Part shown: piece by piece, positions 5,830 through 7,815 of the stretch
How positions within the stretch are numbered: position 1 is the first letter of the stretch
Layout of the letters: the number at the start of each line of letters is the position of its first letter
Assembly: GCA_903886985.1 (NCBI GenBank)
Contig: CAISOI010000237.1
Location: 1 to 7,815, forward strand
DNA length: 7,815 nt
From: an uncultured Chthonomonas sp.
GTDB taxonomy: Bacteria > Armatimonadota > Chthonomonadetes > Chthonomonadales > CAJBBX01
Direction: 5' to 3'
Notes under the pieces: model-generated
The model's input: only the letters and a program-made list of their open reading frames with translations
The model's database searches: none
Told to the model about the DNA's origin: nothing
Position numbers and translations under genes: made by a program

Positions 5830-7815
5830 TTAGAAGCGACTAGCTTCAACGTCGAAGAAAAAGCGGTGGTTGTACGTACTGTATGAAAATGTCAAATCGC
5901 GACCAAACACAGTTCGTGCGATTCCGAATGCAAGATCACGATAACTCGCACCCGCAAACTTCTGAAGCGTCGTGGCAATGTTCAGTTTCCATCGAGGCAA
6001 GAAACTATAAGAGGTGTCTGTCACAAAATTAGTATTTTGAACATCGAGCATAGTGCTGCCGAGGATGAATGCAGAGAAACGATTCCCTTTACTCATCACC
6101 ATGTTCATACTCAATTTGTGGCTGCCTTGGCCAAGGGTATAAAGAGGTTGGTGGGCGAAATCATATGTAAGTTGCATACTGGCACCCTGAGCGAGTGTTC
6201 TCGAAGCAGTCAAAGTCGACATTACCTGTGCCCCATTACGCCCTTGGTTGGTCCACATGTTTCCCATACTAAAATAGTTAGTGAGTGTGGTCTTTTTGTC
6301 CAGCTTCAACGGTGTGCTATATAACCTGGCTTGAATACCTTCGGTTGCCGTATTTTGAACGATGTCCAACGTCTGACTGTGTGCCTTTGTGGCATTTGCC
6401 CCAATGGAGTACGAGTAGGGCGTCCCAGCAAGCTTCTTCGGCAGTGTTTCGAGGAAAACGTCTTGCTCTGTTCCACTTTGAGCAATACCAACGATGCTAC
6501 GGTTTGCCGATGCATTAACCCCGACATTAAAGCTGGATATCTGTTTAGACAGATTGAAAGATCCGAACAGATTCTTGTGTTCTGGCACATCCAAAAAGAC
6601 AGATCCACGCGTATTTCCCGCGAATTCTTGGCTGTGGGACCATCGAACGCCCCAATCCTGTCTAGCGATTCCAATAAAATCCAACTCGCCGGTATATCTG
6701 CTGCGACCGCCAACAGAATTGTATCCCTGGGTCATATCCAACGAAAAACCAGGGCGAGTTGCAAATTGGTTTCGGCCGTTTCGTTCACCACTTCGAAGGT
6801 GCAAAATCCCGGTAGATGCCGGAGACAAATCATAGAATAGGGGGAGATCCATTCCAACACCCTGAGTTCCTAAACTAATAAACTGATCCGCGAAGATCTG
6901 CGTGGAATAGAGATTCATGGAATAGAAGGCGACCCTGAAAACGACCTGACCGTCTTGGTACAACTTGGGTCGTTTGAATTGGATCTTCTCGCCCGGATAT
7001 ACCCGAATCTGTCGTGCGAGAATATATTGTGCTGCCTCACCAGTCTCTTCAAACGCAAACTGCTTGGAGGAAATCCCATTCTTTGGGGTCTCTGCCACCA
7101 TATCCGCACCAATATGGACAGCCTGCAACTTACGACCAGTTTCCATAATCGCGAACGCTTCGTTTCCTGTTAAGGCAACCGAAAGACGGGTACAGCTGAT
7201 ATGTTTTGTACCTCGCGAGAAACGGACATTTCCGCGCGCCTTCACTACATTTGAGGTTGTATCCAACTGAATATAATCTGCAAAAATCTGCGTTTCACGA
7301 AACGTAATCGAAGCTCCAGGCAATTTCGTTCCGGACGAAAGCTCATTGTCCAGCCGACCTGTCGCTTCGACAATGTGTTGACCCGGGATATAACTTAGAG
7401 TACCACTAGATAGACAATCAACATAAAGATTTCCCTGAAATGTCTCGGCTGAGTCATCCGTGAAAGCTAAGTTAATTTGCTGGAAGCCACCACCCTGAAC
7501 CACGGCACTAACTGTTACAGTACCCTTTTGAATGGAAGTAAGGCGAACTCTTGCCGAACCAGACCTTGTCGATGCTACTGGGGAGACAGTGAACTGACCA
7601 CCAGTTGACTGAAACGTGACTTGTGTATTATCGGAAACGTAACTACCACTGCTGTCTCGCACATCCGCGATGATCTCATGAAAGTCACGACCATCATTGA
7701 GAACCGCACTGCGGGTCGATCTCAAAGTTATGGTTGGAACGTTGACAGGAGATGCGTAGGAGACGGCAGTACACAACATAAGAAACAAGACAGTTAGGAG
7801 AATGAGAGTTCGAGG
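5830..7815 (-). CDS. Outer-membrane LptD/OstA-like barrel with N-terminal Big_1 domain, 5'-truncated by the window edge
   Basis: The frame is open to the right edge. Codons upstream of the TTG at 7788 read PRTLILLTV and complete a signal peptide (LILLTVLFLMLCTAVSYA, cleavage probably after SYA), so the true start lies just outside. Counting from 7788: about 17-110 is an invasin-like Ig fold (Big_1 type: LNDGRDFHEIIADVRDSSG, TVTVSAVVQGG); 130-235 resembles OstA/LptA (FADYIQLDTTSNVVKARGNVRF, repeated beta strands); 255-330 resembles the LptD junction (ILARQIRVYPGEKIQFKRPKLY, then DLPLFYDLSP); the rest is alternating beta strands ending in a terminal Phe (VEASRF), typical of outer-membrane barrels. 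The barrel is about 350 residues, shorter than in E. coli LptD, and has no cysteine. It is first of three minus-strand genes. It may export or assemble an envelope lipid or polymer, but it could also be a structural or adhesive protein; it should not be called LptD without a homology search. Confidence 0.75.
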   Translation of the reverse strand, partial: PRTLILLTVLFLMLCTAVSYASPVNVPTITLRSTRSAVLNDGRDFHEIIADVRDSSGSYVSDNTQVTFQSTGGQFTVSPVASTRSGSARVRLTSIQKGTVTVSAVVQGGGFQQINLAFTDDSAETFQGNLYVDCLSSGTLSYIPGQHIVEATGRLDNELSSGTKLPGASITFRETQIFADYIQLDTTSNVVKARGNVRFSRGTKHISCTRLSVALTGNEAFAIMETGRKLQAVHIGADMVAETPKNGISSKQFAFEETGEAAQYILARQIRVYPGEKIQFKRPKLYQDGQVVFRVAFYSMNLYSTQIFADQFISLGTQGVGMDLPLFYDLSPASTGILHLRSGERNGRNQFATRPGFSLDMTQGYNSVGGRSRYTGELDFIGIARQDWGVRWSHSQEFAGNTRGSVFLDVPEHKNLFGSFNLSKQISSFNVGVNASANRSIVGIAQSGTEQDVFLETLPKKLAGTPYSYSIGANATKAHSQTLDIVQNTATEGIQARLYSTPLKLDKKTTLTNYFSMGNMWTNQGRNGAQVMSTLTASRTLAQGASMQLTYDFAHQPLYTLGQGSHKLSMNMVMSKGNRFSAFILGSTMLDVQNTNFVTDTSYSFLPRWKLNIATTLQKFAGASYRDLAFGIARTVFGRDLTFSYSTYNHRFFFDVEASRF

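Noticed and set aside
6331..6840. Plus-strand open frame of 169 codons opposite the barrel gene
   Set aside because: Shadow of the beta-barrel coding sequence; several overlapping plus-strand frames of similar kind occur here, none with a domain or convincing ribosome site.
7786..7788. TTG at 7788 as the start of the barrel protein
   Set aside because: The frame stays open upstream to the window edge and supplies the arginine and the first half of the hydrophobic core of the signal peptide.

Overview
The window holds six protein genes packed almost end to end, in two convergent blocks. There are no RNA genes, insertion sequences, CRISPR arrays or long non-coding stretches; the largest gap is about 50 bases. 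Base composition looks moderate (by eye just under 50% G+C). The organism appears to be a bacterium with two membranes: the minus-strand block encodes an outer-membrane LptD/OstA-like barrel protein, a CHASE2 sensor-cyclase and a periplasmic FecR-domain protein. A DUF1054 (YktB-type) gene, a family best known from Bacilli, on the other strand is unexpected here. I would look among diderm lineages outside the Proteobacteria, such as Armatimonadota-like groups, but the sequence does not settle the taxonomy.

Left block, plus strand (1-3076): the 3' part of an L-rhamnose isomerase gene (rhaA; its start lies off the left edge); then a beta-carbonic anhydrase carrying two four-cysteine zinc ribbons of the zf-TFIIB type at its N-terminus; then a DUF1054 protein. 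The gaps are 36 and 14 bases, so the three could be one transcript, although the functions do not obviously belong together.

Right block, minus strand (7815 down to 3089): a secreted outer-membrane protein with an invasin-like (Big_1) domain, an OstA-like domain and a C-terminal beta-barrel, whose start lies beyond the right edge; a CHASE2-class III adenylate cyclase; and a FecR-domain protein with a signal peptide and a very basic tail. Gaps are 44 and 48 bases, which suggests one operon. All three products have an envelope part, so an envelope-sensing module that signals through cAMP is a reasonable inference.

The two most interesting points are the zinc-ribbon/carbonic anhydrase fusion and the catalytic signature of the cyclase. 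The cyclase has a Lys/Thr base-specifying pair, the pattern of class IIIb cyclases, several of which respond to bicarbonate. A carbonic anhydrase lies about 1.5 kb away on the opposite strand, but a functional link is only a hypothesis.
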